The translations under genes and the position numbers were made by a program. A stretch of DNA of 64,000 nucleotides from Pseudomonas fluorescens (GTDB taxonomy: Bacteria > Pseudomonadota > Gammaproteobacteria > Pseudomonadales > Pseudomonadaceae), in contig NZ_OZ024668.1 of the NCBI RefSeq assembly GCF_902497775.2, positions 953,826-1,017,825 of the forward strand, written 5' to 3'. Of the stretch, positions 1-9,482 are shown piece after piece; positions within the stretch are counted from its first letter, which is position 1, and every line of letters begins with the position of its first letter. The notes under the pieces are model-generated. The model was not told the origin of the DNA. It did no database searches and was given only the letters and a program-made list of their open reading frames with translations.

Positions 1-92
1 AAGTTGATCAGCGAGCGTTGCGTCTGGGCACCCCAGTAGGCCAGGTCAGGAACTTCGACCTGCCCCAGGCTGTCAGTTTCGATACGGCTCAT
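1..92 (-). CDS. fumC: class II fumarate hydratase, N-terminal fragment
   Basis: Only the first 30 codons are in the window; the gene runs off the left edge. The minus-strand ATG is at 92. The peptide begins [15 protein letters not shown] and continues with [13 protein letters not shown], which is the characteristic N-terminus of class II fumarase (fumarate to L-malate, TCA cycle, cytoplasm). In P. putida genomes fumC sits beside a DUF2059 gene and bolA, as here. It is divergent from the DUF2059 gene. Confidence 0.85.
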   Translation of the reverse strand, partial: MSRIETDSLGQVEVPDLAYWGAQTQRSLIN

Positions 93-170
93 GCTGCGCT
101 CACTCCCTTGTGGTCTGAATTCGCAGTTTAGGTCCTTATTTGGCGTAGCGGTTCCATCGCGCGTCGACCC

Positions 171-194
171 ACTTGAGCACTGTGCCACTGTCGG
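171..194 (+). promoter_or_regulatory. possible sigma-70 promoter for the DUF2059 gene
   Basis: In the fumC/DUF2059 divergent region a TTGAGC-like -35 is followed about 18 bases later by CAGAAT, a partial -10 match. Both boxes match only four of six positions, so this is a weak inference. Confidence 0.2.
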
Positions 195-248
195 CGCAGA
201 ATGCTCTACTCTGGGGTACTACCTCCTCTGTCTATTGAAGGAATTCCG

Positions 249-770
249 ATGACCCGTCTTCGCGCCCTCTGCACCGCTGTAGCGCTGGTCTGCGCCAGCG
301 GCCAGGTGCTTGCAGATACCGCCAGCCACAACGCCAGTGCTGAAAAATTCCTGATGATGGCGCATGCCGACAAGCTCGGTACTCCGGTCTACATGCAGGT
401 GCAACAGATGTTTGCCCAGCGTTTCGAACAGACCAAGGCCCCAGCCTCGAAGAAATCCGTGCTCGACAGCTACCAGGCCAAGGCCAACGCCGCCCTGGAC
501 CAGGCCATCGGCTGGAACAAGCTCAAGCCGGACATGGTCAAGCTCTACACCAGCACCTTCACTGAAAGCGAACTCAAGGACCTGGTAGCCTTCTACCAGT
601 CGCCACTGGGCAAGAAAGTCCTGGAAAAGATGCCGCAAGTGACCCAGCAATCGGCCCAGCTGACCCAGCAGAAACTGGAAAGCGCGGTCCCTGTGGTCAA
701 CAAGCTGCTGGCTGACATGACCAAAGAACTCGACCCGAACGCCGGCAAGGCCGCACCAGCCAAGAAGTAA
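249..770 (+). CDS. exported DUF2059 domain protein
   Basis: A 173-residue protein. ATG 249 is chosen because AAGGA lies a few bases upstream and it places a clean signal peptide at the N-terminus (residues 1-22, cleavage probably after VLA). An in-frame start further upstream would bury that signal. The mature part is helical, charged and Lys-rich, with the DUF2059 core around residues 110-140 (LVAFYQSPLGKKVLEKMPQV). It ends in an Ala/Lys tail. The family is found in the periplasm of proteobacteria and has no defined biochemical role. bolA follows 15 bases downstream and is probably cotranscribed. Confidence 0.8.
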   Translation: MTRLRALCTAVALVCASGQVLADTASHNASAEKFLMMAHADKLGTPVYMQVQQMFAQRFEQTKAPASKKSVLDSYQAKANAALDQAIGWNKLKPDMVKLYTSTFTESELKDLVAFYQSPLGKKVLEKMPQVTQQSAQLTQQKLESAVPVVNKLLADMTKELDPNAGKAAPAKK

Positions 771-785
771 CCAGCGGAGCCTGAC

Positions 786-1085
786 ATGACCATGCAGCAA
801 AAGATCGAGCAGAGCCTGCAAACGCTCGAACCTGCGCACCTGCAGGTGCTCGATGAAAGCCACATGCACAGCCGTGGGCAGCAGACCCACTACAAGGCGG
901 TGCTGGTGAGCGAGCAGTTCGAAGGGCTGAACAGCGTCAAGCGCCACCAGAAGGTCTACGCCACCCTGGGTGACCTGATGAGCGAGTTTCATGCCCTGGC
1001 GCTGCACACCTACACGCCGCAGGAATGGCAGAAAATCGGGGTCGCCCCGGCGTCGCCGACCTGTGCCGGTGGCAGCAAGCACTGA
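786..1085 (+). CDS. bolA: BolA family protein
   Basis: A 99-residue protein with the BolA fold over roughly residues 15-90. It shows the family's HMHS segment, the KAVLVSEQFEGLNSVKRHQKV strand-helix motif and the C-terminal ALALHTYTPQEW. BolA proteins pair with monothiol glutaredoxins to bind or transfer [2Fe-2S] clusters and some affect transcription and cell shape. The gene lies 15 bases after the DUF2059 gene and is closed by a strong hairpin terminator. Assignment to BolA rather than IbaG rests on the HMHS motif and size and is likely but not proved. Confidence 0.85.
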   Translation: MTMQQKIEQSLQTLEPAHLQVLDESHMHSRGQQTHYKAVLVSEQFEGLNSVKRHQKVYATLGDLMSEFHALALHTYTPQEWQKIGVAPASPTCAGGSKH

Positions 1086-1115
1086 TTTCCTCGTCAGGTT
1101 TTTGCTAGAATGATC

Positions 1116-1143
1116 AACGCGCCGCTCGTCGGCGCGTTTTTAT
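1116..1143 (+). terminator. Rho-independent terminator after bolA
   Basis: A GC-rich stem AACGCGCCG / CGGCGCGTT with a five-base loop is followed by a run of T. It lies between bolA and trhO in the sense direction and should separate the two transcripts. Confidence 0.8.
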
Positions 1144-1194
1144 TTGGCATCCGGTCCGCCCTTTGCGAGGGTGACCACCTGGAGAAGTTACTGC

Positions 1195-2133
1195 ATGTCC
1201 CAAGCTATCGTCGTCGCGGCGCTGTACAAATTCGTCACCCTGAAAGATTACCTCGAGCTGCGCGAGCCGCTGCTCGAAAGCATGATGGCCAACGGCGTCA
1301 AGGGCACCTTGTTGCTGGCCGAGGAAGGTATCAACGGCACCGTCTCCGGTACCCGTGAAGGCATCGACGGCCTGCTGGCCTGGTTGCGCAGCGATGCGCG
1401 CCTGGTGGATATCGACCACAAGGAATCCTACTGCGACGAACAGCCGTTCTACCGCACCAAGGTCAAGCTCAAGAAAGAGATCGTCACCCTCGGCGTGCCG
1501 GGCGTGGACCCGAACTACAAGGTCGGCACCTACGTCGAGCCCCAGGACTGGAACGCGCTGATCAGCGACCCTGAAGTGCTGCTGATCGACACCCGCAACG
1601 ACTACGAAGTGGCGATCGGTACCTTCGAAGGCGCGATCGATCCCAAGACCACCACCTTCCGCGAGTTCCCCGAGTACATCAAGGCCAACTTCGATCCGGC
1701 CAAGCACAAGAAAGTGGCGATGTTCTGCACCGGTGGCATTCGCTGCGAGAAAGCCTCCAGCTATATGCTCGGCGAGGGGTTCGAAGAGGTCTATCATCTT
1801 AAGGGCGGGATCCTCAAATACCTCGAAGAGGTGCCACAGGATGAAAGCCGCTGGCAGGGCGACTGCTTCGTGTTCGACAACCGGGTCACCGTGCGTCACG
1901 ACCTGACCGAAGGCGATTACGACCAGTGCCATGCCTGCCGCACCCCGATCAGCGTGGAAGAGCGTGCGTCCGAGCACTATTCGCCAGGCATCAGCTGCCC
2001 GCATTGCTGGGACAGCCTGAGCGAAAAGACCCGACGCAGTGCCATTGATCGGCAGAAGCAGATCGAGCTGGCCAAGGCGCGCAATCAGCCTCACCCGATC
2101 GGTCACAACTACCGCAAAGCTGCCGAGGCCTGA
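1195..2133 (+). CDS. trhO: tRNA uridine(34) 5-hydroxylase, rhodanese family (TrhO/YceA)
   Basis: A 312-residue cytoplasmic protein. The N-terminal ~95 residues form the UPF0176 region ([17 protein letters not shown]). A rhodanese domain follows with active-site loop [10 protein letters not shown] (Cys178). A C-terminal zinc-ribbon-like pair of CxxC motifs is at Cys245/248 and Cys268/271. TrhO makes 5-hydroxyuridine at tRNA position 34 using oxygen; the catalytic Cys is essential in E. coli. The start is ATG 1195, preceded by GGAG. The next gene begins 3 bases after the stop, so the two are cotranscribed. Confidence 0.92.
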   Translation: MSQAIVVAALYKFVTLKDYLELREPLLESMMANGVKGTLLLAEEGINGTVSGTREGIDGLLAWLRSDARLVDIDHKESYCDEQPFYRTKVKLKKEIVTLGVPGVDPNYKVGTYVEPQDWNALISDPEVLLIDTRNDYEVAIGTFEGAIDPKTTTFREFPEYIKANFDPAKHKKVAMFCTGGIRCEKASSYMLGEGFEEVYHLKGGILKYLEEVPQDESRWQGDCFVFDNRVTVRHDLTEGDYDQCHACRTPISVEERASEHYSPGISCPHCWDSLSEKTRRSAIDRQKQIELAKARNQPHPIGHNYRKAAEA

Positions 2134-2136
2134 TTG

Positions 2137-2769
2137 ATGTCCGCACGCCTGCTTTATGTGATGGACCCGATGTGCTCCTGGTGCTGGGGCTTTGCTCCTG
2201 TCGCCGAGGCCCTGATCGCCCAGGCACAGGCGGCGGGCGTGCCGACCCAGGTGGTGCTTGGCGGCCTGCGTTCGGGCAGCCGGGCACTGGATGCCTCGAC
2301 CCGCGGCTACATCCTCGATCACTGGCAGGCGGTGCACGACGCCACCGGCCAGGATTTTCAGTTCGAAGGCGCGCTGCCTGACGGTTTTGTCTACGACACC
2401 GAGCCTGCCTGCCGGGCCCTGGTCACCGCGCGCAGCCTCGACCCGCAATACGTCGGCACTATGCTCAAGCTGATCCAGCAAGCCTTCTACCAGCGTGGCG
2501 AAGACGTCACTCGCGCGCCGCTGCTAGTGGAGCTGGCCGAGCAGGCCGGTTATGACCGCGGCGCCTTTGCCGACGCCTTCACCAGCGCCGAACAACGCGC
2601 GGCCACGGCGGCGGACTTCACCTGGGTCCAGGACCTGGGCATCGCCGGCTTCCCGACCCTGCTGGCCGAGCGCAATGGCCAGCTGGCCTTGCTGACCAAC
2701 GGCTACCAGGCTCTGGAGTCCCTCGAACCATTGCTCGGCCGCTGGCTGAAGCAGGCCGCCTGTGCTTGA
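2137..2769 (+). CDS. DsbA family thioredoxin-fold oxidoreductase (FrnE-like)
   Basis: 210 residues with a thioredoxin-like active site CSWC at residues 13-16, directly after the first strand. There is a cis-Pro loop (AGFPTLLAE) near the C-terminus and a helical insertion between. There is no signal peptide, so it is a cytosolic DsbA/FrnE-type protein rather than periplasmic DsbA. ATG 2137 is preferred over the TTG at 2134. It follows trhO by three bases and overlaps the ABC transporter start by eight bases, so the three genes look translationally coupled. Its substrate is unknown. Confidence 0.85.
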   Translation: MSARLLYVMDPMCSWCWGFAPVAEALIAQAQAAGVPTQVVLGGLRSGSRALDASTRGYILDHWQAVHDATGQDFQFEGALPDGFVYDTEPACRALVTARSLDPQYVGTMLKLIQQAFYQRGEDVTRAPLLVELAEQAGYDRGAFADAFTSAEQRAATAADFTWVQDLGIAGFPTLLAERNGQLALLTNGYQALESLEPLLGRWLKQAACA

Positions 2770-4594
2770 CCTGCCGGGTTCACCCGACCCGGTACCAGGG
2801 CCAGGCCCTGTGCATGCTGATCGCTTGAGCTGGGCAGAAATCCGCCGCCTGGCCCTGCGCCATAAAAAAGCCCTGTGGATCGCCAATGGCGTGGCCGTGC
2901 TGGCGGCGCTATGCAGTGTGCCGATCCCCTTGCTGCTGCCGTTGCTGGTCGATGAAGTACTGCTCGGCCATGGCGATGCCGCGCTCAAATGGATGAACCA
3001 GTTCCTGCCCGGCAACTGGCAGGTTGCTGCTGGCTATATCGGCCTGATGCTGCTGCTTACCCTGACCCTGCGCTGCGCCGCCCTGGCCTTCAACGTGGTG
3101 CAGGCCAAACTGTTCGCCGGGCTGGCCAAGGACATTGTCTATCGCTTGCGCATTCGCCTGATCGAGCGCCTCAAGCGCATCTCCCTCAGCGAATACGAAA
3201 GTCTCGGCAGCGGTACCGTGACCACTCACCTGGTCACCGACCTGGACACCCTCGACAAGTTTGTCGGCGAAACCCTCAGCCGCTTTCTGGTGGCCATGCT
3301 GACCCTGACCGGCACCGCCGCCATCCTCATGTGGATGCATTGGAAGCTGGCGCTGCTGATTTTGCTGTTCAACCCCCTGGTGATCTTCGCCACGGTGCAG
3401 TTGGGCAAGCGGGTCAAGCACCTGAAGAAACTGGAGAACGACAGTACTTCGCGCTTTACCCAGGCGCTGACCGAAACCCTTGATGCGATCCAGGAAATCC
3501 GCGCCAGCAACCGCCAGGGCTATTTCCTCGGCCGTCTGGGCCTGCGCGCCCAGGAAGTCCGTAACTACGCTGTCGCCTCGCAATGGAAAAGCGATGCCAG
3601 CGGGCGTGCCAGCGGTTTGTTGTTCCAGTTCGGCATCGATATTTTCCGTGCCGCGGCGATGCTCACCGTGCTGTTTTCTGATCTTTCGATCGGGCAGATG
3701 CTGGCGGTGTTCAGCTACCTGTGGTTCATGATCGGCCCGGTCGAGCAACTGCTCAACCTGCAATACGCCTACTACGCCGCCGGCGGCGCCCTGAGCCGCC
3801 TCAACGAGCTGTTGGCGCGTGCCGACGAGCCGCAGTATGCCGGTGGCATCGACCCGTTCAAGGGCCGCGAAACCGTCGGTATCGAAGTGCAGGGTTTGCG
3901 CTTTGCCTACAACGACGAGCCGGTGCTCGATCAGCTCAACCTGTCGATCGCCCCGGGCGAGAAGGTCGCCATTGTCGGCGCCAGCGGCGGCGGCAAGAGC
4001 ACCCTGGTGCAACTGCTGCTGGGCCTGTACAGCGCCCAGGCCGGGACCATCCGCTTTGGTGGCTCGACCCTGCAGGAAATCGGCCTGGAAACCCTGCGCG
4101 AGCATGTCGCGGTCGTGCTGCAGCACCCGTCGCTGTTCAACGACACGGTACGCGCCAACCTGACCATGGGCCGCGACTGTAGCGATGACGCTTGTTGGCA
4201 GGCGCTGAACATCGCCCAGCTCGACGCCACCATCGCCGCTTTGCCGCAAGGTCTGGACAGCGTGGTGGGCCGTTCCGGGGTGCGTTTGTCCGGAGGTCAG
4301 CGCCAGCGTCTGGCGATTGCCCGGATGGTGCTGGCCGAACCCAAGGTGGTAATCCTCGACGAGGCGACTTCGGCGCTGGATGCGGCCACCGAATACAACC
4401 TGCACCAGGCCCTGACCCGTTTTCTAAGCGCCCGCACCACCCTGATCATTGCCCACCGCCTGTCGGCGGTGAAGCAGGCCGACCGCGTGCTGGTGTTCGA
4501 CGGCGGCCATGTCGCCGAGGACGGCGATCACCAGCAACTGATCGCCGAAGGTGGCTTGTACGCCAAGCTGTACGGCCATTTGCAACAGAGTTAG
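2762..4594 (+). CDS. ABC exporter, fused permease and ATPase
   Basis: A 610-residue half-transporter of the MsbA/LmrA type. About six membrane helices occupy residues 35-330. The nucleotide-binding domain has Walker A GASGGGKST (406-414), signature LSGGQ (509-513), Walker B with catalytic DE (533-534) and the switch His in IIAHRLSAVK. A GTG start at 2762 lies inside the end of the DsbA-like gene. It should act as a homodimeric inner-membrane exporter. The substrate cannot be read from the sequence. Confidence 0.88.
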   Translation: MLDLPGSPDPVPGPGPVHADRLSWAEIRRLALRHKKALWIANGVAVLAALCSVPIPLLLPLLVDEVLLGHGDAALKWMNQFLPGNWQVAAGYIGLMLLLTLTLRCAALAFNVVQAKLFAGLAKDIVYRLRIRLIERLKRISLSEYESLGSGTVTTHLVTDLDTLDKFVGETLSRFLVAMLTLTGTAAILMWMHWKLALLILLFNPLVIFATVQLGKRVKHLKKLENDSTSRFTQALTETLDAIQEIRASNRQGYFLGRLGLRAQEVRNYAVASQWKSDASGRASGLLFQFGIDIFRAAAMLTVLFSDLSIGQMLAVFSYLWFMIGPVEQLLNLQYAYYAAGGALSRLNELLARADEPQYAGGIDPFKGRETVGIEVQGLRFAYNDEPVLDQLNLSIAPGEKVAIVGASGGGKSTLVQLLLGLYSAQAGTIRFGGSTLQEIGLETLREHVAVVLQHPSLFNDTVRANLTMGRDCSDDACWQALNIAQLDATIAALPQGLDSVVGRSGVRLSGGQRQRLAIARMVLAEPKVVILDEATSALDAATEYNLHQALTRFLSARTTLIIAHRLSAVKQADRVLVFDGGHVAEDGDHQQLIAEGGLYAKLYGHLQQS

Positions 4595-4699
4595 GGCAAA
4601 TTAGTTAGCAAGTGAGAAAAGCTCTCCAGTATTAATGGCAAATAGCCTAGGCTGTGCTTTGGTAGGTGGGATTCATCCGGCTCTGTTGCAAGGGACCTC

Positions 4700-7156
4700 A
4701 TGAAGCGAAAACGGACTCTCGAAGCGCCAAAGTTGTTGGGCATTATCTGGCCATTTGTTGCTGTGGTGCTGTTTCAAGCCTTGCTCGGGAGCATCAGCCT
4801 GTATGCGCTGTCGGCAGTGCGTGGTTATGTGGCAGGGGAAAGCCTGTGGTCCAAGGGCCAGAAAGACGCCATCTATTACCTCAATCAGTACGCTGACAGC
4901 CGCGACGAGGCGGTCTTTCAGAAGTATCGCAAAGCCATTGCCGTGCCCCAGGGCGGCCATGACCTGCGCGTCGCCCTCGACTTGCCGACCCCGGACATCG
5001 ACGCCGCACGTCGTGGCATCCTTCAGGGCGGCAACCATCCCGACGACGTTGCCAGTGTGATCTGGCTGTACCTGAACTTTCATCAGGTCAGCTACATGCA
5101 AAAAGCCATCGAGCTGTGGGCGGTCGGTGACGGATTCCTGCGCCAGCTCGATGAAGTGGCCGAGCAGATGCACAGTGGCTTTCGTGCAGGCCAGGCCGAC
5201 GCCCGCAGCGTCGCGGGCTGGAAGGCGCAGATCGCTGCGATCAACGATGCCGTGACCCCGGCCGCACGGGCATTCAGCGACGCCCTGGGCGAAGGCTCAC
5301 GGATGTTGTTGCGGGTATTGCTGGTCACTAACCTGGCTACCGCGCTGTTCCTGATTGCCCTGGCCTGGATGCGCTCGAGCAAGTTGCTGGCCCAGCGCCA
5401 GGCCTTTGCCAATGCCCTTGAGGTAGAGAAGGAGCGGGCGCAGATCACCCTCGAATCGATTGGCGACGGCGTCATTACCACTGACGTTGAAGGCTGCATC
5501 GCCTACATGAACCCGGCTGCCGAACAGTTGACCCACTGGCATGCCGCCCAGGCCCAGGGCCTGCCCCTGGCGGCACTGTTCAGCCTGCTCGACGAGAATG
5601 CCGAAAAAGACAGCCTGACCCTGGTCGAGCGTGTGCTTGAGGGCGGCCTCAAGGGTGGCAGCGAACACACCAAGCTGATCCAGCGCCTGGACGGCAGCAC
5701 CGTATCGGTCACTCTGGTGGGTGCGCCGATCATGGCGGAAGGCAAGGTCAGTGGCATCGTCCTGGTGCTGCACGACATGACCCAGGAGCGCCAGTACATC
5801 GCCAACCTGTCCTGGCAGGCGACCCACGACGCCCTGACCGGGCTGGCCAACCGCCGCGAGTTCGAATACCGTCTGGAGCTGGCGCTCAACGCTATGGCGC
5901 GCAAGCCGGCGCGCCATTCCTTGATGTTCCTTGACCTGGACCAGTTCAAGCTGGTCAACGATACCTGCGGCCATGCCGCCGGCGATGAACTGCTGCGCCA
6001 TATCTGTGCGGTCCTCCAGGCCGGCCTGCGCGAAGGTGACACTCTGGCGCGGCTGGGCGGTGACGAGTTCGGCATCCTCCTGGAGAACTGCCCCCAGGAG
6101 CAGGCCGAACGCATTGCCGAAAGCCTGCGCCAGGCCGTGCAGAGCCTGCACTTTGTGTGGAAGGGGCGGCCGTTCATGACCACCGTGAGCCTGGGCCTGG
6201 TGCATATCGCCCAGGGTCCGACCACCCTGGAAGCCTCGCTGCGGGCCGCCGACATGGCTTGCTACATGGCCAAGGAGAAGGGCCGCAATCGCGTGCAGGT
6301 GTATCACGCCGATGACAGCGAGCTGTCCATGCGTTTTGGCGAGATGGCCTGGATCCAGCGCCTGCACGTAGCCCTGGAAGAAAACCGCTTCTGCCTCTAT
6401 GCCCAGGAAATTGCGCCCCTTGGCCTCCATGAGGGCGCCGGGCATATCGAAATCCTCCTGCGCCTGCACGACGAGAGCGGCCGCATCATCCTCCCTGACA
6501 GCTTCATCCCCGCGGCCGAGCGCTATGGTCTGATGACGGCGCTGGACCGCTGGGTGGTGCGCAGTGTGTTCAAGGTTATCCGCCAGTGCCTGGACGAGCA
6601 GCGCGAAGGCCCGCTGGCCATGTGCGCGATCAACCTGTCGGGCAGCAGCATCGGTGACGACAAGTTCCTTGAGTACCTGCAGCGGCTGTTCAGCGAGTTC
6701 GCCATCCCGCCGCACATGATTTGTTTCGAAATCACCGAAACCAGTGCGATCGCCAACCTCGGCAGCGCCATCCGCTTTATCAATGAGCTCAAGGCTCTAG
6801 GTTGCCGGTTCTCGCTGGATGACTTCTGCGCCGGTATGTCGTCGTTCGCTTATTTGAAGCATTTGCCTGTAGACTTCCTGAAAATCGACGGAAGTTTCGT
6901 CAAGGACATGCTTGATGACCCGATCAACCGGGCCATGGTCGAGGTGATCAATCACATCGGTCACGTGATGGGCAAGCGCACCATTGCCGAGTTTGTCGAA
7001 ACCCCGTTGATCGAGCAGGCCCTGCAGGAAATTGGCGTCGACTACGCCCAGGGATACCTGATCGAGCGGCCACAGGTGTTCACCTGTGACAGCTTGCAGC
7101 GCAAACGGATTGCTGCAAGGCCCCTGTTGTTCAAGGCGCCGGGGACCTTTCGCTGA
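4700..7156 (+). CDS. membrane PAS-GGDEF-EAL cyclic-di-GMP enzyme
   Basis: 818 residues. There are two membrane helices (about 12-35 and 200-222) around a ~165-residue periplasmic sensor region, then a PAS domain (~235-350), GGDEF (~375-540) and EAL (~560-805). The cyclase site is GGDEF at 453-457, with an inhibitory-site RxxD (REGD) exactly five residues upstream. The EAL site reads EIL at 584-586. The downstream catalytic elements are present: NLSGS, EITET, DDF at 707-709 and LKIDGSF. Both cyclase and phosphodiesterase activity look possible. It is preceded by about 100 bases of intergenic DNA, so it probably has its own promoter. The ligand is unknown. Confidence 0.9.
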   Translation: MKRKRTLEAPKLLGIIWPFVAVVLFQALLGSISLYALSAVRGYVAGESLWSKGQKDAIYYLNQYADSRDEAVFQKYRKAIAVPQGGHDLRVALDLPTPDIDAARRGILQGGNHPDDVASVIWLYLNFHQVSYMQKAIELWAVGDGFLRQLDEVAEQMHSGFRAGQADARSVAGWKAQIAAINDAVTPAARAFSDALGEGSRMLLRVLLVTNLATALFLIALAWMRSSKLLAQRQAFANALEVEKERAQITLESIGDGVITTDVEGCIAYMNPAAEQLTHWHAAQAQGLPLAALFSLLDENAEKDSLTLVERVLEGGLKGGSEHTKLIQRLDGSTVSVTLVGAPIMAEGKVSGIVLVLHDMTQERQYIANLSWQATHDALTGLANRREFEYRLELALNAMARKPARHSLMFLDLDQFKLVNDTCGHAAGDELLRHICAVLQAGLREGDTLARLGGDEFGILLENCPQEQAERIAESLRQAVQSLHFVWKGRPFMTTVSLGLVHIAQGPTTLEASLRAADMACYMAKEKGRNRVQVYHADDSELSMRFGEMAWIQRLHVALEENRFCLYAQEIAPLGLHEGAGHIEILLRLHDESGRIILPDSFIPAAERYGLMTALDRWVVRSVFKVIRQCLDEQREGPLAMCAINLSGSSIGDDKFLEYLQRLFSEFAIPPHMICFEITETSAIANLGSAIRFINELKALGCRFSLDDFCAGMSSFAYLKHLPVDFLKIDGSFVKDMLDDPINRAMVEVINHIGHVMGKRTIAEFVETPLIEQALQEIGVDYAQGYLIERPQVFTCDSLQRKRIAARPLLFKAPGTFR

Positions 7157-7192
7157 GATCCACCGATAATCACAAGGAACAAGGAGCTGACA

Positions 7193-7987
7193 GTGATTGA
7201 CGCGTTTATACGTACTGGTCCATTGATGGACGCCAGCAGTTACCCGCTATGGGCCCAGCAGTTGATCAAGGACTGCAGCGAGAGCAAGCGGCGGGTGGTG
7301 GAGCACGAGCTTTATCAGCGCATGCGCGATGGCCGCCTCAGTGGCCGGACCATGCGCCAGTACCTGATTGGTGGCTGGCCGGTGGTCGAGCAGTTCTCCC
7401 TGTACATGGCCAAGAACCTCACCAAGACCCAATACGCCCGTCACCCCGGCGAAGACATGGCGCGGCGCTGGCTGATGCGCAACATCCGCGTCGAACTCAA
7501 CCATGCCGATTACTGGCTGTTCTGGGCCCAGGCCCATGGCGTCAGCCTCGAAGACTTGCAGGCGCAGGAAGTCCCTACTGAACTCAATGCCCTCAGCGAC
7601 TGGTGCTGGCATACCTGTGCGACCGATTCGCTGGTGGTTGCCATTGCCGCCACCAACTACGCCATCGAAGGCGCAACCGGTGAGTGGTCGGCGGTGGTTT
7701 GCTCTACCGGCGTCTACGCCCAGGGCTTCCCGGAAGAAGGCCGCAAGCGCGCCATGAAGTGGCTGAAGATGCACGCTCAGTACGACGACGCACACCCTTG
7801 GGAGGCTCTGGAGATCGTCTGCACCCTGGCCGGCAACAACCCGTCGGTGGCGCTGCAAACCGAACTGCGCCGGGCCGTCTGCAAGAGCTACGACTATATG
7901 TTCCTGTTCCTTGAACGCTGCATGCAGCAAGAGCCGGAACCGCGCCAGCAGCCCGCCCGGGCCCGGGCGGAGCTGGCCGAGGGCTGA
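7193..7987 (+). CDS. TenA/PqqC-like iron-oxygenase-fold protein
   Basis: 264 residues, almost entirely helical, matching the TenA/PqqC (haem-oxygenase-like) fold. Conserved pieces include RMRDGRLSGRTMRQYLIGGWPVVEQF and a C-terminal Glu/Cys-rich helix. The family includes thiaminase II and diiron oxygenases; this branch is often labelled TenA-type regulator, although no DNA-binding motif is visible. The GTG start at 7193 has AAGGAGCTGACA upstream. It lies 36 bases after the cyclic-di-GMP gene and faces the yciK operon. The C-terminal 25 residues are Pro/Arg/Glu-rich and probably disordered. Confidence 0.7.
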   Translation: MIDAFIRTGPLMDASSYPLWAQQLIKDCSESKRRVVEHELYQRMRDGRLSGRTMRQYLIGGWPVVEQFSLYMAKNLTKTQYARHPGEDMARRWLMRNIRVELNHADYWLFWAQAHGVSLEDLQAQEVPTELNALSDWCWHTCATDSLVVAIAATNYAIEGATGEWSAVVCSTGVYAQGFPEEGRKRAMKWLKMHAQYDDAHPWEALEIVCTLAGNNPSVALQTELRRAVCKSYDYMFLFLERCMQQEPEPRQQPARARAELAEG

Positions 7988-7989
7988 GC

Positions 7990-8730
7990 TTACTGAGCGT
8001 TGAACGCCTGGCCGTTGATGCCGGTGCTGTCTGGACCCATCAGGTACAGGTAGACCGGCATGATCTGCTCTGGCAACGGATTGTTTTCCGGAGTTTCCGC
8101 AGGGTAGGCCTGGGCACGCATGCTGGTACGGGTAGCGCCCGGGTTGACACTGTTGGCACGCACCGGCGCCACACCTTCAAGCTCGTCGGCGAGGGTCTGC
8201 ATCAGGCCTTCGGTGGCGAACTTCGACACCCCATAGGCACCCCAGTAGGCCCGGCCTTTGCGCCCGACGCTGCTGGAGGTGAAGATCACCGAACCATCGG
8301 CCGACAGCTTGAGTAGCGGCAGCAGGGTGCTGGTGAGCATGAACATGGCATTGACGTTGACCTGCATCACGCGCATGAAGTTGTCGCCCGAGAGCTGCTC
8401 CAGCGGCGTGCGCGGGCCGATGATCGAGGCGTTGTGCAGCAGGCCGTCGATATGCCCGAACTCGGCTTCGATCATTGCCGCCAGCTCGTCGTACTGGTGC
8501 GGCAGGGCGGTTTCCAGGTTGAACGGAATGACCGCAGGTTTCGGCTGGCCGGCCGCTTCGATCTCGTCGTAGACCTGGCTCAGGTTGGCTTCGGTCTTGC
8601 CCAGCAGCAAGACGGTGGCGCCATGGGCGGCATAGCTCTTGGCCGCGGCCGCACCGATACCGCGACCGGCGCCGGTGACCAGGATGGTCCGGCCTTTGAG
8701 CAGGTCGGGGCGGGCAGAGTAATCGAACAT
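7990..8730 (-). CDS. yciK: YciK family short-chain oxidoreductase
   Basis: 246 residues with a Rossmann nucleotide motif TGAGRGIG (19-26), an NAS motif, Ser of SSSVGRKGR and catalytic YGVSK. ATG 8730 is chosen because GGAGGTAACCCC precedes it. It is the last gene of an apparent minus-strand operon ubiG-mupP-yciK, but a REP palindrome sits in the 78-base gap before it. The YciK substrate is not known. It converges on the TenA-like gene with two bases between the stops. Confidence 0.85.
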   Translation of the reverse strand: MFDYSARPDLLKGRTILVTGAGRGIGAAAAKSYAAHGATVLLLGKTEANLSQVYDEIEAAGQPKPAVIPFNLETALPHQYDELAAMIEAEFGHIDGLLHNASIIGPRTPLEQLSGDNFMRVMQVNVNAMFMLTSTLLPLLKLSADGSVIFTSSSVGRKGRAYWGAYGVSKFATEGLMQTLADELEGVAPVRANSVNPGATRTSMRAQAYPAETPENNPLPEQIMPVYLYLMGPDSTGINGQAFNAQ

Positions 8731-8760
8731 GGGGTTACCTCCTGGAAATGGGTGTGACTT

Positions 8761-8797
8761 CATCGCGGGGCTGTGGGAGCGGGCTTGCCCCGCGATG
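8761..8797. repeat. REP palindrome
   Basis: CATCGCGGGG and CCCCGCGATG form a 10-bp inverted repeat around CTGTGGGAGCGGGCTTG. This is the extragenic REP element typical of P. putida-group genomes. It is located between mupP and yciK, where it could form a hairpin in the mRNA and alter relative expression. Confidence 0.85.
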
Positions 8798-8808
8798 CTT
8801 GTCTGAAA

Positions 8809-9480
8809 TCAGCAGCCGCAAAGCGCGTTATCGAGCACCTTGCGCAGCTCCAGCGGATGATCGACCACCACATCCGCGCCCCAGTTGTTGGGGTTGTCAT
8901 CTGGATGAATATAGCCGTAGCGCACCGCCGCAGTGCGGGTGCCGGCATCGCGGCCTGACTCGATGTCGCGCAGGTCGTCGCCGACGAACAGCACGCTGGA
9001 CGGGTCGAGGTTGAGGGTCTTGCAGGCGAGAATCAGCGGCTCGGGGTCTGGCTTGCTGTTTTTCACGTGGTCCGGGCAGATCAACAGCGCCGAACGTTCG
9101 CTCAAGCCCAGTTGCTGCATGATCGGCTCGGCGAAGCGCACCGGCTTGTTGGTGACCACGCCCCAGATCAGGTTGCCTTTCTCGATGTCGGCCAGCAGTT
9201 CGGCCATGCCGTCGTAGAGCTTGCTGTGCACCGCGCAACCTACCTGGTAGCGCTCGAGGAATTCCAGGCGCAGGGCCTCGAAGCCTTCGGCTTCAGGGTC
9301 GAGGTTGAAGGTCACCGAGACCATGGCCTTGGCACCGCCAGAGACCACGTCGCGGATTTTATGCTCCTCGATCGCGGGCAGGCCGCGCTCGGCGAGCATC
9401 GCCTGGCAGATGGCGATGAAGTCCGGCGCCGTGTCGAGCAGGGTGCCGTCCATGTCGAAAAGTACCGCTCGCAAACGCAT
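8809..9480 (-). CDS. mupP: N-acetylmuramic acid 6-phosphate phosphatase, HAD family
   Basis: 223 residues. HAD motif I DMDGT is at residues 9-13 (Asp9 nucleophile, Asp11 acid/base). Motif II is in VVTNKP, motif III is the Lys of KNSKPDPEP, and motif IV is GDDLRD. It resembles phosphoglycolate phosphatase, but in Pseudomonas this gene next to ubiG is MupP. MupP dephosphorylates MurNAc-6P in the MurU cell-wall recycling route that bypasses de novo UDP-MurNAc synthesis. It begins two bases after the ubiG stop, so it is cotranscribed. The MupP name rests on family knowledge and synteny. Confidence 0.85.
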   Translation of the reverse strand: MRLRAVLFDMDGTLLDTAPDFIAICQAMLAERGLPAIEEHKIRDVVSGGAKAMVSVTFNLDPEAEGFEALRLEFLERYQVGCAVHSKLYDGMAELLADIEKGNLIWGVVTNKPVRFAEPIMQQLGLSERSALLICPDHVKNSKPDPEPLILACKTLNLDPSSVLFVGDDLRDIESGRDAGTRTAAVRYGYIHPDDNPNNWGADVVVDHPLELRKVLDNALCGC

Positions 9481-9482
9481 GC

